Shown: piece after piece, positions 44,893 through 54,128 of the stretch
Layout: each line of letters begins with the position of its first letter
How positions within the stretch are numbered: position 1 is the first letter of the stretch
Assembly: GCA_002498385.1 (NCBI GenBank)
Contig: DAHH01000015.1
Coordinates: 80,087-144,086 of the forward strand
DNA from: Methanobacterium sp. UBA410
GTDB taxonomy: Archaea; Methanobacteriota; Methanobacteria; Methanobacteriales; Methanobacteriaceae
Length of the DNA stretch: 64,000 bases
Direction of reading: 5' to 3'
The notes under the pieces: model-generated
Databases searched by the model: none
What the model was told of the DNA's origin: nothing
What the model saw: only the letters and a program-made list of their open reading frames with translations
Translations under genes and position numbers: made by a program

Positions 44893-45663
44893 ATGTGTTC
44901 AAAAGTATCAAAGGCAGACGATGACCTAAGAAAGCTGCTTTCCGAAAAAAGATTGAAAAGTGTTGAGGACAGGCAAGTTGGAAGCGAAGTTTTTGACAAG
45001 CTAACACTTGAAACACTCTACAAACTGTCCAAAATGGGTTACGTCCATATTTTAAATGGAGCCATAAGTACAGGGAAAGAGGCAAACGTGTTCAAGGGTT
45101 ATGATAAGGACGGTACCCCTGTTGCTGTTAAAATATACAGAGTTACAAGCTCAGATTTTAAAAAAATGCAGCATTACATTCAGGGTGACCCAAGGTTCCA
45201 TGTTAGAACTTCAAACAAACGTCAACTCGTTAAAACATGGGTCACAAAAGAGTACCGAAATCTTAAGAGGGCCTATGAAGCGGGAGTGAAAGTTCCAAGG
45301 CCAATAATTGCAAAAAACAATGTTTTGGTCATGGAATTCATAGGAGACAAAGAAGGAAACCCTGCATTACCCATGAGGCAATCTCAAATCTCCAATCCAC
45401 AAAAGGTTTTAGAAAAATTAGTAAATGACGTTAAAACTTTATACACTAAAGTTAAACTGGTCCATGGAGATTTATCAAGTTTTAACATTCTAATTAAAGA
45501 TGATGAACCTGTTATAATTGACATATCCCAGGGCATCCTTGTTGATCATCCACTAGCAAGAGAGCTTTTAAATAGAGATATGGACAATTTAATTAAAGAT
45601 TTTAAAAAACTGGGCATTCAAATCAATAAAAATGAGCTTAAAAGTAAAATTATGGATTTATAG
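44893..45663 (+). CDS. rio1: RIO1-family serine protein kinase
   Basis: Rio1 is an atypical kinase/ATPase for late 30S subunit maturation. Seen: NGAISTGKEANVFKGYD (the RIO P-loop STGKEA), VAVKIYRV (lysine of the ATP site), the flexible-loop region, catalytic LVHGDLSSFNILI and metal-binding VIIDISQGI. ATG at 44893 follows GAGGAG by 5 nt; a GTG at 44887 overlaps that element. Sits 100 bp after aIF1A and before a Dim2-like KH protein, both functional partners in 30S biogenesis. Confidence 0.94.
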   Translation: MCSKVSKADDDLRKLLSEKRLKSVEDRQVGSEVFDKLTLETLYKLSKMGYVHILNGAISTGKEANVFKGYDKDGTPVAVKIYRVTSSDFKKMQHYIQGDPRFHVRTSNKRQLVKTWVTKEYRNLKRAYEAGVKVPRPIIAKNNVLVMEFIGDKEGNPALPMRQSQISNPQKVLEKLVNDVKTLYTKVKLVHGDLSSFNILIKDDEPVIIDISQGILVDHPLARELLNRDMDNLIKDFKKLGIQINKNELKSKIMDL

Positions 45664-45732
45664 GGATAGAAAGGTATAAAAAAGTATATTAAAAAGGATA
45701 GTGTAATATATCAGTAGTTATGAGGTGAAAAC

Positions 45733-46311
45733 ATGCCCACCGCTGAGTATCTCAAGATCCCCCGTGAAAGAGTGGGGGTTGTTATTGGAAAACAAGGAAT
45801 TACAAAGGAAAAAATTGAAAGTACAACCAAAACAAGCATAGAAATTGATAGTGAATCAGGAAGCATCTCCATATCCCCAAGAGAAGATACTGAAGACCCA
45901 TTATCTGTCTGGAAAGCACGTTACATTGTTAAGGCAATAGGAAGAGGTTTCAACCCTGAAATTGCTCTAAAACTCACAGACGATGAGATGATGCTTGAAA
46001 TAATCAACCTGCCAGATTACGTTGGAAGATCAAAAAAGGCAGTGCTGAGACAGAAAGGAAGAATAATCGGCAGAGACGGCAGGACACGAGACATCATTAC
46101 AGACATGACTGGAGTTGATGTATCTGTCTACGGTAAAACTGTGGCACTCATAGGCAGCATGGAACATGTGCACCTTGCAAAGGAAGCAGTTGAAATGATA
46201 CTGGAAGGTGCACGGCACAAAAGCGTCTACGCATTCCTTGAGAGAAAAAGTCGTGAAATGAAGATCAGGGAATTTCACAGATTTGCCAAGGATGAGAATA
46301 AACTCTTATAA
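45733..46311 (+). CDS. KH-domain RNA-binding protein, archaeal Dim2/Pno1 homologue
   Basis: 192 residues with two KH domains: VGVVIGKQGITKEKIE (GKQG loop, residues about 14-30) and GRIIGRDGRTRDIITDMTG (GRDG loop, about 108-126). Eukaryotic Dim2/Pno1 binds near the 3' end of 18S rRNA and the archaeal protein is taken to act on 16S maturation with aIF2 and Rio kinases. Located 70 bp after rio1, in keeping with that role. Intact. Confidence 0.92.
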   Translation: MPTAEYLKIPRERVGVVIGKQGITKEKIESTTKTSIEIDSESGSISISPREDTEDPLSVWKARYIVKAIGRGFNPEIALKLTDDEMMLEIINLPDYVGRSKKAVLRQKGRIIGRDGRTRDIITDMTGVDVSVYGKTVALIGSMEHVHLAKEAVEMILEGARHKSVYAFLERKSREMKIREFHRFAKDENKLL

Positions 46312-46524
46312 AAAAAATACATTCTCATAAAATCTTTTGAGTATCATATTTAAGACAAGCGTAGATTGAGCCGTCATAAATTGATTCATAGATACTAGCT
46401 TTAACCTTAAAAGTTTGTTGAAGGTTCAAGTTAAAGTTACAAATTAAAGCTAATTTAGATCCTAGCGATCCAACTGATAAATTTTAACCAATTCAGGTTT
46501 AATTCAATTCAAAGGAGGCTAACC

Positions 46525-48099
46525 TTGGAGCGAGAAGCATCAGAACTTTTTGAAGAGTTTAAAGAACTCACAGCATCAGAGTTTTTCAGAAGAAACAAGC
46601 AGATGCTGGGATTCTCAGGAAAAATACGATCACTTACAATGGTTTTCCACGAATTAATAACAAACAGCCTCGACGCTGCTGAAGAAGCTGGAATACAGCC
46701 AGAAATAAAAATAGACCTCAAAAGGGTGAGTAAGGATCACTACATATTGAAGCACAAAGACAATGGGCCAGGAATTCCTGAAAACTTTATTACGAAGGTT
46801 TACTGTACCATGTTTGCAGGTTCCAAATTCAGGAACATCCAGTCAAGGGGTCAACAGGGTCTTGGATGCAGTGGATGTGTCCTTCTCTCACAGATGACCA
46901 CAGGACAGCCAGCCAAAGTGGTTTCAGGCTACAAAAATGGGGATAAACTTAAAGGAGTTGGAATGACCTTTAAGATGGACGTTAAGAAGAACCAGGGCCT
47001 TATACTGAAAAAAAAGGATGTTGAAGTTGATTCAACGGGAGTTGCACTGGAACTGCAGTTCAAAGATGTTTCCTACTCCCTGAGCGAACAGGGTGCATAC
47101 GAATACATAAGAAGGACAGTCATAGGAAACCCTCACGCCAGAATAATCTTCCGCGACCCAACAGGACACCAGTACATTTTCGAACGTGCCACAGATGAGA
47201 TACCTCCACTCCCCAAAGAGGTACTGCCTCATCCAAGGGGTGTTACAGCTGATGACCTGATATTCATGGCAAAACACACCGACAAAAGGAGGTTCAGAAG
47301 TCTCCTTGGCAGTTCCCTCTCAAGGATGTCCAACAAGAGGTTGAACGAGATAGAGGAAGCCACAGGAATAGACCTTAACAAACGTCCTAAAGACATGAAA
47401 TGGGAAGAAGCCGAGCAGATTGTGAATTTGTTCAAAGAAATGGACTTTATGGCTCCACCAACTTCAGGTTTAATCCCAATAGGAAAAGAACAGATTGAAA
47501 AGGGTATGAAGGAAATTTTAAACCCTGAATTTGTGGCCACAACCACCAGAAAACCAAAAACCTACCGTGGAGGTGTTGCTTTCATAATAGAAGCTGGAAT
47601 AGCTTACGGTGGAGACTCTGGAAGGTTGGTTGGCGATCAAAAACGTGCAGAGATAATGAGGTTTGCAAACAGAGTGCCACTCACATTTGATCAGGGAAGC
47701 TGTGCCATAACAGACGCACTGAAAAGTATAGACTGGAAACGTTACGGTATAAAAGACCTCGAAAACACTCCAGTAACAGTTTTTGTTAACATAGTTTCAA
47801 CCAACGTACCTTACCTTTCAACAGGTAAACAGAGCGTTGCCCCCGAACCTGAAATTCTCCATGAGGTCAGACAGGCAACCATGAAAATTGCAAGGAGCCT
47901 TCAAAAATATATTAAAGCCAAAAAAGCTGCGAAAGAGGAAGCAATGCGTTCAAAAGTCTTTGAATCATACGTGCCCGTTGTGCTTAAGGAGGCAGCACTC
48001 ATTTCAGGCAGGAATGTTCCAGAGTACGATGAAGTTTTAGCAAAGGTCACACGAAGAGAAAAATTCTCAAAATTTACAAGCGAGGTTCAAAATGAATAA
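46525..48099 (+). CDS. top6B: DNA topoisomerase VI subunit B
   Basis: The ATPase subunit of the type IIB topoisomerase. GHKL motifs are all present: VFHELITNSLDAAEEAG (N box), HKDNGPGIP (G1) and SRGQQGLGCSG (ATP lid), followed by the H2TH domain (about 225-305) and transducer domain with the switch lysine in STGKQSVAP. 524 residues. Starts with TTG at 46525 behind AAGGAGG. Overlaps top6A by 8 nt, so translation is coupled for equal stoichiometry. Confidence 0.96.
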   Translation: MEREASELFEEFKELTASEFFRRNKQMLGFSGKIRSLTMVFHELITNSLDAAEEAGIQPEIKIDLKRVSKDHYILKHKDNGPGIPENFITKVYCTMFAGSKFRNIQSRGQQGLGCSGCVLLSQMTTGQPAKVVSGYKNGDKLKGVGMTFKMDVKKNQGLILKKKDVEVDSTGVALELQFKDVSYSLSEQGAYEYIRRTVIGNPHARIIFRDPTGHQYIFERATDEIPPLPKEVLPHPRGVTADDLIFMAKHTDKRRFRSLLGSSLSRMSNKRLNEIEEATGIDLNKRPKDMKWEEAEQIVNLFKEMDFMAPPTSGLIPIGKEQIEKGMKEILNPEFVATTTRKPKTYRGGVAFIIEAGIAYGGDSGRLVGDQKRAEIMRFANRVPLTFDQGSCAITDALKSIDWKRYGIKDLENTPVTVFVNIVSTNVPYLSTGKQSVAPEPEILHEVRQATMKIARSLQKYIKAKKAAKEEAMRSKVFESYVPVVLKEAALISGRNVPEYDEVLAKVTRREKFSKFTSEVQNE

Positions 48100-49153
48100 A
48101 AAAGAGTTAAACCTGAACAAACTCAAAGGCCTTGGAGATACTATACTGGATGACGTTGAAAAAAATCGTGTACCCTCAATAAAGGTCCCATCCAGGGGTA
48201 CCTCCAACATAGTTTACGATGAAGACAAACGTTACTACGTTCTTGGAGATCGTTATGGTAAAAGATCCCTTGGAAATGTTAAACAGATCAAGAAAATGGC
48301 TCAGATGATGAGCATGGCCAACTTCTGCAAGGGGCTTGTGGAAACACAAAAAACAGCAACTATAAGGGAAATGTACTACGTTTCAGAGGGTTGGGATGTT
48401 GATTTCAGCGACCAGCAGGAGTCAAACCTGATAAGTGAAGATCTGGAGGTCACTCTCCGTACAACCCGTGAAGATCTTGGACTCATGCCAGAGGAAGACG
48501 GTGCAGCCGTATACGGTGACCTGACTGTCAAAGATGATGATTTTGAAATAAACGCCCTTAAATCAGGAAAATCCGGTTACAGCATACCACCAACCATTGA
48601 CGATGTGGAGTTTTTAGATCACAAGGTGGATCGTGTGATTGCAGTGGAAACCATGGGTATGTTCCACAGGATGGTTCAGGAAAAGGCTTACAAGAAGTTC
48701 AACTGTCTGATAGTTGGACTTAAGGGACAGGCCGCTCGTGCAACCCGTAGATTCCTTAAAAGAACCAATGAAGAGCTTGGACTTCCAGTTTACATCTGTA
48801 ACGATGGAGATCCATGGGGATTCCACATTGCCATGGTTATAATCTCTGGAAGTGCCAAACTTGCACACGTGAACCACGAACTTGCAACGCCAAACGCCAA
48901 GTTTCTGGGAGTTACAGCATCAGACATCATAAATTACGACCTTCCAACGGACAAACTAAAAGATATAGATGTTCTGCGTCTTAAAGAGCTCTACAAAGAC
49001 CCAAGGTACCATGAGGACTTCTGGAAGGTTGAGATCAAGAAGATGCTCAAGATCGGGAAAAAGGCAGAGCAGCAGTCCTTCTCCAAGTACGGACTTGAGT
49101 ACGTGGTTGAGAAGTACCTGCCTGAAAAACTGGAAGCAATAGAAGGGAACTAA
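48092..49153 (+). CDS. top6A: DNA topoisomerase VI subunit A (Spo11 homologue)
   Basis: The DNA-cleaving subunit. The CAP domain contains TIREMYYVSEG with the catalytic tyrosine (Tyr95 or Tyr96), and the Toprim domain is recognisable as LIVGLKGQAARATRRF and YICNDGDPWGFHIAMV with the Mg-binding DxD. 353 residues, complete. It ends in a T-rich terminator at 49160-49177. Distance and overlap with top6B are typical of archaea. Confidence 0.96.
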   Translation: MNKKELNLNKLKGLGDTILDDVEKNRVPSIKVPSRGTSNIVYDEDKRYYVLGDRYGKRSLGNVKQIKKMAQMMSMANFCKGLVETQKTATIREMYYVSEGWDVDFSDQQESNLISEDLEVTLRTTREDLGLMPEEDGAAVYGDLTVKDDDFEINALKSGKSGYSIPPTIDDVEFLDHKVDRVIAVETMGMFHRMVQEKAYKKFNCLIVGLKGQAARATRRFLKRTNEELGLPVYICNDGDPWGFHIAMVIISGSAKLAHVNHELATPNAKFLGVTASDIINYDLPTDKLKDIDVLRLKELYKDPRYHEDFWKVEIKKMLKIGKKAEQQSFSKYGLEYVVEKYLPEKLEAIEGN

Positions 49154-49159
49154 ACAAAT

Positions 49160-49177
49160 TCTTTTTTTTATTTTTTT
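49160..49177 (+). terminator. T-rich terminator after top6A
   Basis: T8 and T7 runs separated by a single A begin 6 nt after the top6A stop, the usual archaeal oligo-T termination signal. The remaining spacer to hxlB (about 270 bp) shows nothing else. Confidence 0.65.
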
Positions 49178-49448
49178 AAGGATAAATTTTTAAGGATAAA
49201 AATTTCTTTCTTTTTTAAGAGAGGGATGACTTCCTTCCTATTTTTTACATTTTTAATCCCGAATAAAAAAAAAGTTTAAATCTACTAATTTTGCCTTAAT
49301 TGATTTCATAATCTAAAATTAAGATTTAAACCATTTTTACCAACTAAAAACACTTTTTCATCAAAAAACAGAATCATAAGATTTAATATCCTAAAAATAT
49401 AAAAATCATATTGTATATGCATCCGTTAAATGGAAGGAGTGTTTTCCT

Positions 49449-49994
49449 ATGCTGAAGCTTGTAATGGAAGAGATAACATCACACATAAAATGCATAGATG
49501 TGGACGATAAAACCGTGTCAACCTTTAAAAGTTATTTAAAACATGCTTCAAAGATATTTATATGTGGTTTTGGAGAGTCTGAGCTTGTTGGAAAGGCATT
49601 TGCATCCAGACTCAAGGGACTTGACCTCAACGTTTTTGTTATTACAGAGACAATAGTTCCAGCAATCAACAAAGAAGACGTTTTAATAGCAATATCCGGA
49701 GCTGGAAACACCGAACCGACCTTAACAACTGCAGAAAAGGCCAAAGAAAGGGGTGCGAAGATTGTGGCCATAACCTCCTTTCCAGATTCAGAGCTTGCAC
49801 AGATATCAAACCTTGTCGTGGAGATACCTGGCAGAATAAAGGCAAAAACCAGGGATTATATAGAAAGAAGAGTCTCTGGTGAATATGAACCTCTCACACC
49901 CTTCGGGGCATTATTTGAGATATCTACACGAATATTTTTAGAGGGAATCATTGCAGAACTTGTGGATGATGAATGCAGACCAAGACACTTTTAA
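49449..49994 (+). CDS. hxlB: 6-phospho-3-hexuloisomerase
   Basis: HxlB interconverts hexulose-6-phosphate and fructose-6-phosphate; in methanogens lacking the oxidative pentose pathway it supplies ribulose-5-phosphate with hexulose-phosphate synthase. The 181-residue SIS-domain protein shows IFICGFGESELVGKAFASRL, ISGAGNTEPTLTTAEKAKERGA and the catalytic-region PLTPFGALFEISTRIF. A GGAAGGAGTG precedes the ATG. The synthase partner is not in the window. Confidence 0.92.
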   Translation: MLKLVMEEITSHIKCIDVDDKTVSTFKSYLKHASKIFICGFGESELVGKAFASRLKGLDLNVFVITETIVPAINKEDVLIAISGAGNTEPTLTTAEKAKERGAKIVAITSFPDSELAQISNLVVEIPGRIKAKTRDYIERRVSGEYEPLTPFGALFEISTRIFLEGIIAELVDDECRPRHF

Positions 49995-50201
49995 ATTTTA
50001 ATTCTGCATTGATCTATACATGTAATAGGTGGATCTTATTTGTAATACATTTTTTAATCTACTGAGAATTTTATTTTAACTAAATTAAAGGCGAGTGTTG
50101 GTTTTTAATTATTAACTCGTCCAGATACATTGTCCAATTTGCTCAACAGCTTATTGTTTGAAGTTTTAAGTTAAAGTTTTAAGTTTCAATGTGTGATATT
50201 C

Positions 50202-50488
50202 ATGGAAAAGTTGCTCCGGTGGTTAATAGCCGGTAAGAGAGGGGGTATAAATCGTGCCAGAATAATCAAAGCACTGGCGGAAAGACCCTACAATATCATC
50301 AGCTTTCAGAAGAACTTAACCTAGATTATAAAACAGTACGGCATCATGTTAAAATTCTAGAAGAAAACAACGTGATTAAGCCAGCTGGAGATACATACGG
50401 TAAGTTATACTTCCTTTCTGAGGAAATAGAAAAAAATTACGGCGTATTTGAGAAGATCTGGGACAAGATAAAGGTCATGAGTGGTTGA
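50202..50488 (+). pseudogene. ArsR-like winged-helix regulator with a frameshift
   Basis: ATG at 50202 begins MEKLLRWLIAGKRGGINRARIIKALAERPYN; the frame then stops, but one added base near 50292-50297 restores IHQLSEELNLDYKTVRHHVK, then ILEENNVIKPAGDTYGKLYF and LSEEIEKNYG, a complete winged helix with recognition helix DYKTVRHHVKIL. Total about 95 codons. In archaea this kind of regulator is often paired with a small membrane protein, as here. Confidence 0.75.
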
Positions 50489-50816
50489 AAAATGATTTTA
50501 ATTCAACGGAATTATTAAATGCAATTCAGTACCTAGCAATCGCAGTGGGAATTGTGAACATCAGCCTACTTTTGGGCCTATTCTATATTTACTGAAAGAG
50601 TTACAGGAAGATAAAATCCGAATTCACCATAGGTTACTTTACTTTTCACTGTTCCTCCTTGCTCAAAACATCCTAGCAACTGCAATTCTGGTTAAACTCC
50701 TAGTTACAGGTGCAGGAACACACAATGCGGAAGGCATGGAGCATCTGCTTGAACTATCTGCAATAAACCTGATACAACTTGCGGCACTAAGTATCCTATC
50801 CAAAATAACGCGGTAA
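50485..50816 (+). pseudogene. DUF7521-like three-helix membrane protein, nonsense codon plus frameshift
   Basis: TTG at 50485 overlaps the stop of the broken regulator. The protein runs NDFNSTELLNAIQYLAIAVG, then helix 1 to FYIY, then hits TGA at 50593-50595 where TGG (Trp) would be expected, and shifts frame near 50632-50636 to continue LLYFSLFLLAQNILATAILV, then LLELSAINLIQLAALSILSK to 50816. The layout matches the small membrane partner of ArsR-like regulators. Both members of the pair are therefore disabled. Confidence 0.65.
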
Positions 50817-51118
50817 ACTTTAGGCCCCCAAAAAACTGGAAATTCCATTTAACCGCTATTTTTCTTCATCTGCACTTTTTTTATGGTACTGCCACTGCAT
50901 GAATTGGGTTCAGACTGGGTTTAGATTGGGGCATAAGGTGGGAATAAATACTTAAACATTGGCAAAAAAATAAGAACTATAAAACTGAAGGACTAAATCC
51001 AATATAACTCTAAAAATGCGAATTTTTAAGGTTAAACCATGGATAAAACCATTAACGTATATCCATGAACTATGGTTAAATCCATGAAAATTTTATAAAA
51101 ATTAAGGTCAAGATTTTT
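50817..51118. other. Spacer before the PAP2 gene, nothing recognised
   Basis: A 300-bp AT-rich stretch. The repeated phrase around AAACCATGGATAAAACCAT and CCATGAACTATGGTTAAATCC (51035-51085) forms loose direct and inverted matches. No gene or clear promoter. Confidence 0.4.
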
Positions 51119-51712
51119 ATGTTTGAACAATTAAACAGGATACTATTTCATCTTATCAACCAATACGCTGGTTTAAACCCATTTGCAGATGCTGCAGCCA
51201 TATTTGCTGCAAAATACATGCCCCTTGTAATCATATTGGGACTGATTTACCTGTGGATCAAAAGAAACGACACCCGTGATGTGATACTTTATGGAGCCTA
51301 CGCTGCAGTTCTCGGACTCCTCTTAAACTTCATCATAGGACTGGTTTATTATCATCCCCGCCCATTTATGATGCATGTTGGAACGTTACTCTTCCCATAT
51401 TCGCCTGATTCCTCTTTTCCATCGGATCACACAACTTTCATGCTTTCAGCTGCATTCATGCTGACGTACTTCAAGAAAACCAGAACCCCAGGATTAATCC
51501 TTGTGGTTTTAGGACTCATCGGTGGTTTTGCAAGGGTTTTCTGTGGTGTGCATTTCCCACTGGACATCTTAGGATCTGTTCTGGTTGCACTGGTAATTTC
51601 CATACTTGTGTACCAGTTCAGAAACAGTTTGAAACCATTGAACAACATTTTTAAAGGAATGTACTCAAAGCTAACCCGAATGTTCGCCCGAATGTTCGCA
51701 ATAATTAATTGA
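51119..51712 (+). CDS. PAP2-family membrane phosphatase (BcrC-like)
   Basis: 197 residues, about five membrane helices, with PAP2 motifs YYHPRPFM (motif 1 end), SSFPSDHTTFM (motif 2, catalytic His) and FARVFCGVHFPLDILGS (motif 3, His and Asp). Bacterial BcrC dephosphorylates undecaprenyl diphosphate; an archaeal equivalent would recycle polyprenyl carriers for pseudomurein or glycan synthesis. Motif 2 has Asp in PSDH where PSGH is commonest, as in BcrC. Substrate inferred. Confidence 0.85.
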   Translation: MFEQLNRILFHLINQYAGLNPFADAAAIFAAKYMPLVIILGLIYLWIKRNDTRDVILYGAYAAVLGLLLNFIIGLVYYHPRPFMMHVGTLLFPYSPDSSFPSDHTTFMLSAAFMLTYFKKTRTPGLILVVLGLIGGFARVFCGVHFPLDILGSVLVALVISILVYQFRNSLKPLNNIFKGMYSKLTRMFARMFAIIN

Positions 51713-51838
51713 AACTAAAATAATCAACTAAAACTGAATTAACTAATAATTAGAACTGAAAATAAAACTTAAAAAAATAAAAATGGAAATTTACTAAAAA
51801 AGGAAAATCCTAAAGGTATTTTTGCTAAAGGTGTTTTA

Positions 51839-52447
51839 ATGGTTGGTATAGTTGAATTTGTAAGTAACCTCATAATCAATGTTATAGGTAACCTCGGCTA
51901 CTGGGGTGTTTTCTCTGCAATGACCCTTGAAAGTGCGTGCATTCCCCTTCCAAGTGAGATCATCATGACTTTCAGTGGATTCGTTGTCTGGCAGGGCAAC
52001 ACCAACATGACCCTCCTGGGCATAACCATGGTAGGTGCTCTGGGAAACCTTTTCGGCTCTTTGATTGCATACTTCGTGGGTCTGAGGGGAGGAAGGCCCC
52101 TACTTGAAAAGTACGGTAAGTACATATTGATAACCCAGAGCAAACTTGAAACTGCAGATAGATGGTTCGATAAATACGGTTACGAGGCGGTTCTTATAAG
52201 CAGGGTTCTTCCAGGTGTTCGAACCTTCATATCACTGCCTGCAGGAATCACACACATGGAACTTAAAAGGTTTGTAATCTACACCTTTGCAGGTTCGCTG
52301 GTCTGGTGTTTTGTACTGGCGTATATAGGAACACTGTTAGGGCCAAGATGGGACATAATAACAGGGTACTTCCACATATTCGATATGATCGTTGTGCTTG
52401 GAATCATAGGGTTCATCCTTTATCTGGTGTACAAGTACAGGAAATGA
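51839..52447 (+). CDS. DedA family membrane protein
   Basis: 202 residues: GVFSAMTLESACIPLPSEIIM (re-entrant loop with conserved Glu and Pro), GSLIAYFVGLRGGRPLLEKYG, and the ISRVLPGVRTFISLPAGITHM signature with paired arginines. DedA proteins are proton-dependent transporters linked to polyprenyl-phosphate or phospholipid translocation, which fits the PAP2 phosphatase 127 bp upstream: one could remove the phosphate and the other flip the carrier. Intact. Confidence 0.9.
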   Translation: MVGIVEFVSNLIINVIGNLGYWGVFSAMTLESACIPLPSEIIMTFSGFVVWQGNTNMTLLGITMVGALGNLFGSLIAYFVGLRGGRPLLEKYGKYILITQSKLETADRWFDKYGYEAVLISRVLPGVRTFISLPAGITHMELKRFVIYTFAGSLVWCFVLAYIGTLLGPRWDIITGYFHIFDMIVVLGIIGFILYLVYKYRK

Positions 52448-52520
52448 AAGGATCATCAAGCACAAGATCAAATCTTTATTTTCAAATTTAACTCTATTTT
52501 TTTTGATTTATTTTTTCAAG

Positions 52521-52588
52521 AGTAACAATTTAAAAAGTAACAATTTAAAAAGTAACAATTTAAAAAGTAACAATTTAAAAAGTAACAA
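52521..52588. repeat. 15-bp tandem repeat, four copies plus a partial fifth
   Basis: The unit AGTAACAATTTAAAA starts at 52521, 52536, 52551 and 52566 without a mismatch, and a partial fifth copy starts at 52581. It lies in the 400-bp spacer between dedA and gap, after T-rich terminator sequence near 52497-52516. The rest of the spacer is AT-rich with no other feature. Confidence 0.95.
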
Positions 52589-52849
52589 ATTTTTTTTTTA
52601 ACGGGTTAAAATCCATTTTTTTAATTAACAACCATTTTTTTAAGTTTTTTTTATCGCTAATACAAAAAAATTCAGTGCAAAATTTTATTCAAGAGTCTCA
52701 AATTCAAATCTGTAACTCATTAATCCATATTAACGATCCCTAACTTCAAAAGTTTATAACCTTAACTTGACATAATAATATAACAGAATGCTTTAAGAGC
52801 ATATAATAACTATCAAATGTGCAGAAAAAGGGATTAATGGAGGTTAATT

Positions 52850-53866
52850 ATGAAAGCTGTTGGAATAAACGGATACGGTACCATAGGTAAAAGGGTTGCA
52901 GACGCAGTTGCTGCCCAGGATGACATGAAACTTGCAGGGGTTACCAAGCGTACACCCGACTTCGAGTCAGTAATGGCCGTTGAGAAGGGTTACCCACTTT
53001 ACATAAGCGTTCCTGAAAGGGAAGAACTGTTTGAAGAGGCAGGTATCAAGATAAGCGGTACAATGGAAGATTTTTATGATAAAGTGGACATCATAGTTGA
53101 CGCCACCCCCGAGGGCATCGGTGCCAAAAACATGGAAACCTACAAGAAGCTTGGAATAAAATCCACTTTCCAGGGCGGGGAAAAACACGACCAGATAGGC
53201 AAATCTTTCAACTCATTCGCCAATTTCAAGGATGCAATCGGAGCAGACTACGTCAGGGTTGTATCATGCAACACAACAGGACTCTGTAGAACCTTAAACC
53301 CAATAAATGACCTTGCAGGGATAAAGAAGGTAAGAGCAGTTATGGTGAGGCGTGGAGCAGATCCATCACAGGTTAAGAAGGGTCCGATAAATGCAATCGT
53401 TCCAAATCCACCAACTGTGCCATCACACCACGGCCCTGACGTGCAAACAGTTATGTACGGCCTTAACATAACAACCATGGCCCTACTGGTTCCAACAACA
53501 CTCATGCACCAGCATAACCTCATGGTTGAACTTGAAAATCCAGTGACTGCCGATGATGTGATTGATAAATTGGAAGAAACACCAAGGGTTCTTCTTGTGG
53601 AAGCTTCCAAGGGTCTGGGTTCAACAGCCCAAATAATGGAGTACGCAAGGGATCTTGGAAGGCCAAGAAGCGACCTCTTTGAAATAGCAGTGTGGAAAGA
53701 GTCAATAAATGTTGTGGGAAATGAACTTTATTACATGCAGGCTGTTCACCAGGAATCTGATGTTGTACCTGAAAACGTGGACGCGATAAGGGCAATGCTT
53801 GAAATGGAAGAGGATCCAGCTAAATCCATTGCAAAAACCAACAAAGCCATGGGGATAAGAGGGTAA
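52850..53866 (+). CDS. gap: Glyceraldehyde-3-phosphate dehydrogenase, archaeal type II
   Basis: Phosphorylating NAD(P)-dependent GAPDH of the archaeal class, used chiefly in gluconeogenesis. 338 residues: AVGINGYGTIGKRVADAV (nucleotide fold), STFQGGEKHD, the catalytic Cys in VRVVSCNTTGLCRTL, and MVRRGADPSQVKKGPINAIVPNP. ATG follows GGAGG. It ends in T-rich terminator sequence at 53884-53906. Confidence 0.96.
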   Translation: MKAVGINGYGTIGKRVADAVAAQDDMKLAGVTKRTPDFESVMAVEKGYPLYISVPEREELFEEAGIKISGTMEDFYDKVDIIVDATPEGIGAKNMETYKKLGIKSTFQGGEKHDQIGKSFNSFANFKDAIGADYVRVVSCNTTGLCRTLNPINDLAGIKKVRAVMVRRGADPSQVKKGPINAIVPNPPTVPSHHGPDVQTVMYGLNITTMALLVPTTLMHQHNLMVELENPVTADDVIDKLEETPRVLLVEASKGLGSTAQIMEYARDLGRPRSDLFEIAVWKESINVVGNELYYMQAVHQESDVVPENVDAIRAMLEMEEDPAKSIAKTNKAMGIRG

Positions 53867-53883
53867 ACCATTGATTCATGTCC

Positions 53884-53906
53884 TATTTTTTATTTTTTTT
53901 ATTTTA
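53884..53906 (+). terminator. T-rich terminator after gap
   Basis: T6, T8 and T4 runs separated by single A bases begin about 18 nt after the gap stop codon. Confidence 0.6.
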
Positions 53907-54128
53907 TGTAATTCCTAATCAGAAACCCAATATCCTGTGAAGGAGGATTACCAATTAAACATGAAATTAGATTAAAAGTATTCTGATTTTCTGGCGCTTT
54001 TATCCGGCTTTTTTATAAAATTGCAACAAATTTCCATTTGTAAATAATATCACAGGGTATTCAATGAAATTATGCATCACTTAACTTACGGCATTTATTA
54101 GATAAAAATTCATATTCAAGTGATAAAA

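Noticed and set aside
50593..50595. TGA in the DUF7521-like gene as selenocysteine or pyrrolysine-type recoding
   Set aside because: Pyrrolysine uses TAG, not TGA; no SECIS-like element was seen; and the same gene also has a frameshift, so it is a pseudogene.
52521..52588. Four-copy 15-bp repeat as a CRISPR array or replication origin
   Set aside because: There are no spacers between copies, no cas genes, and no Cdc6/Orc gene or origin-box pattern nearby. It is a plain tandem repeat.
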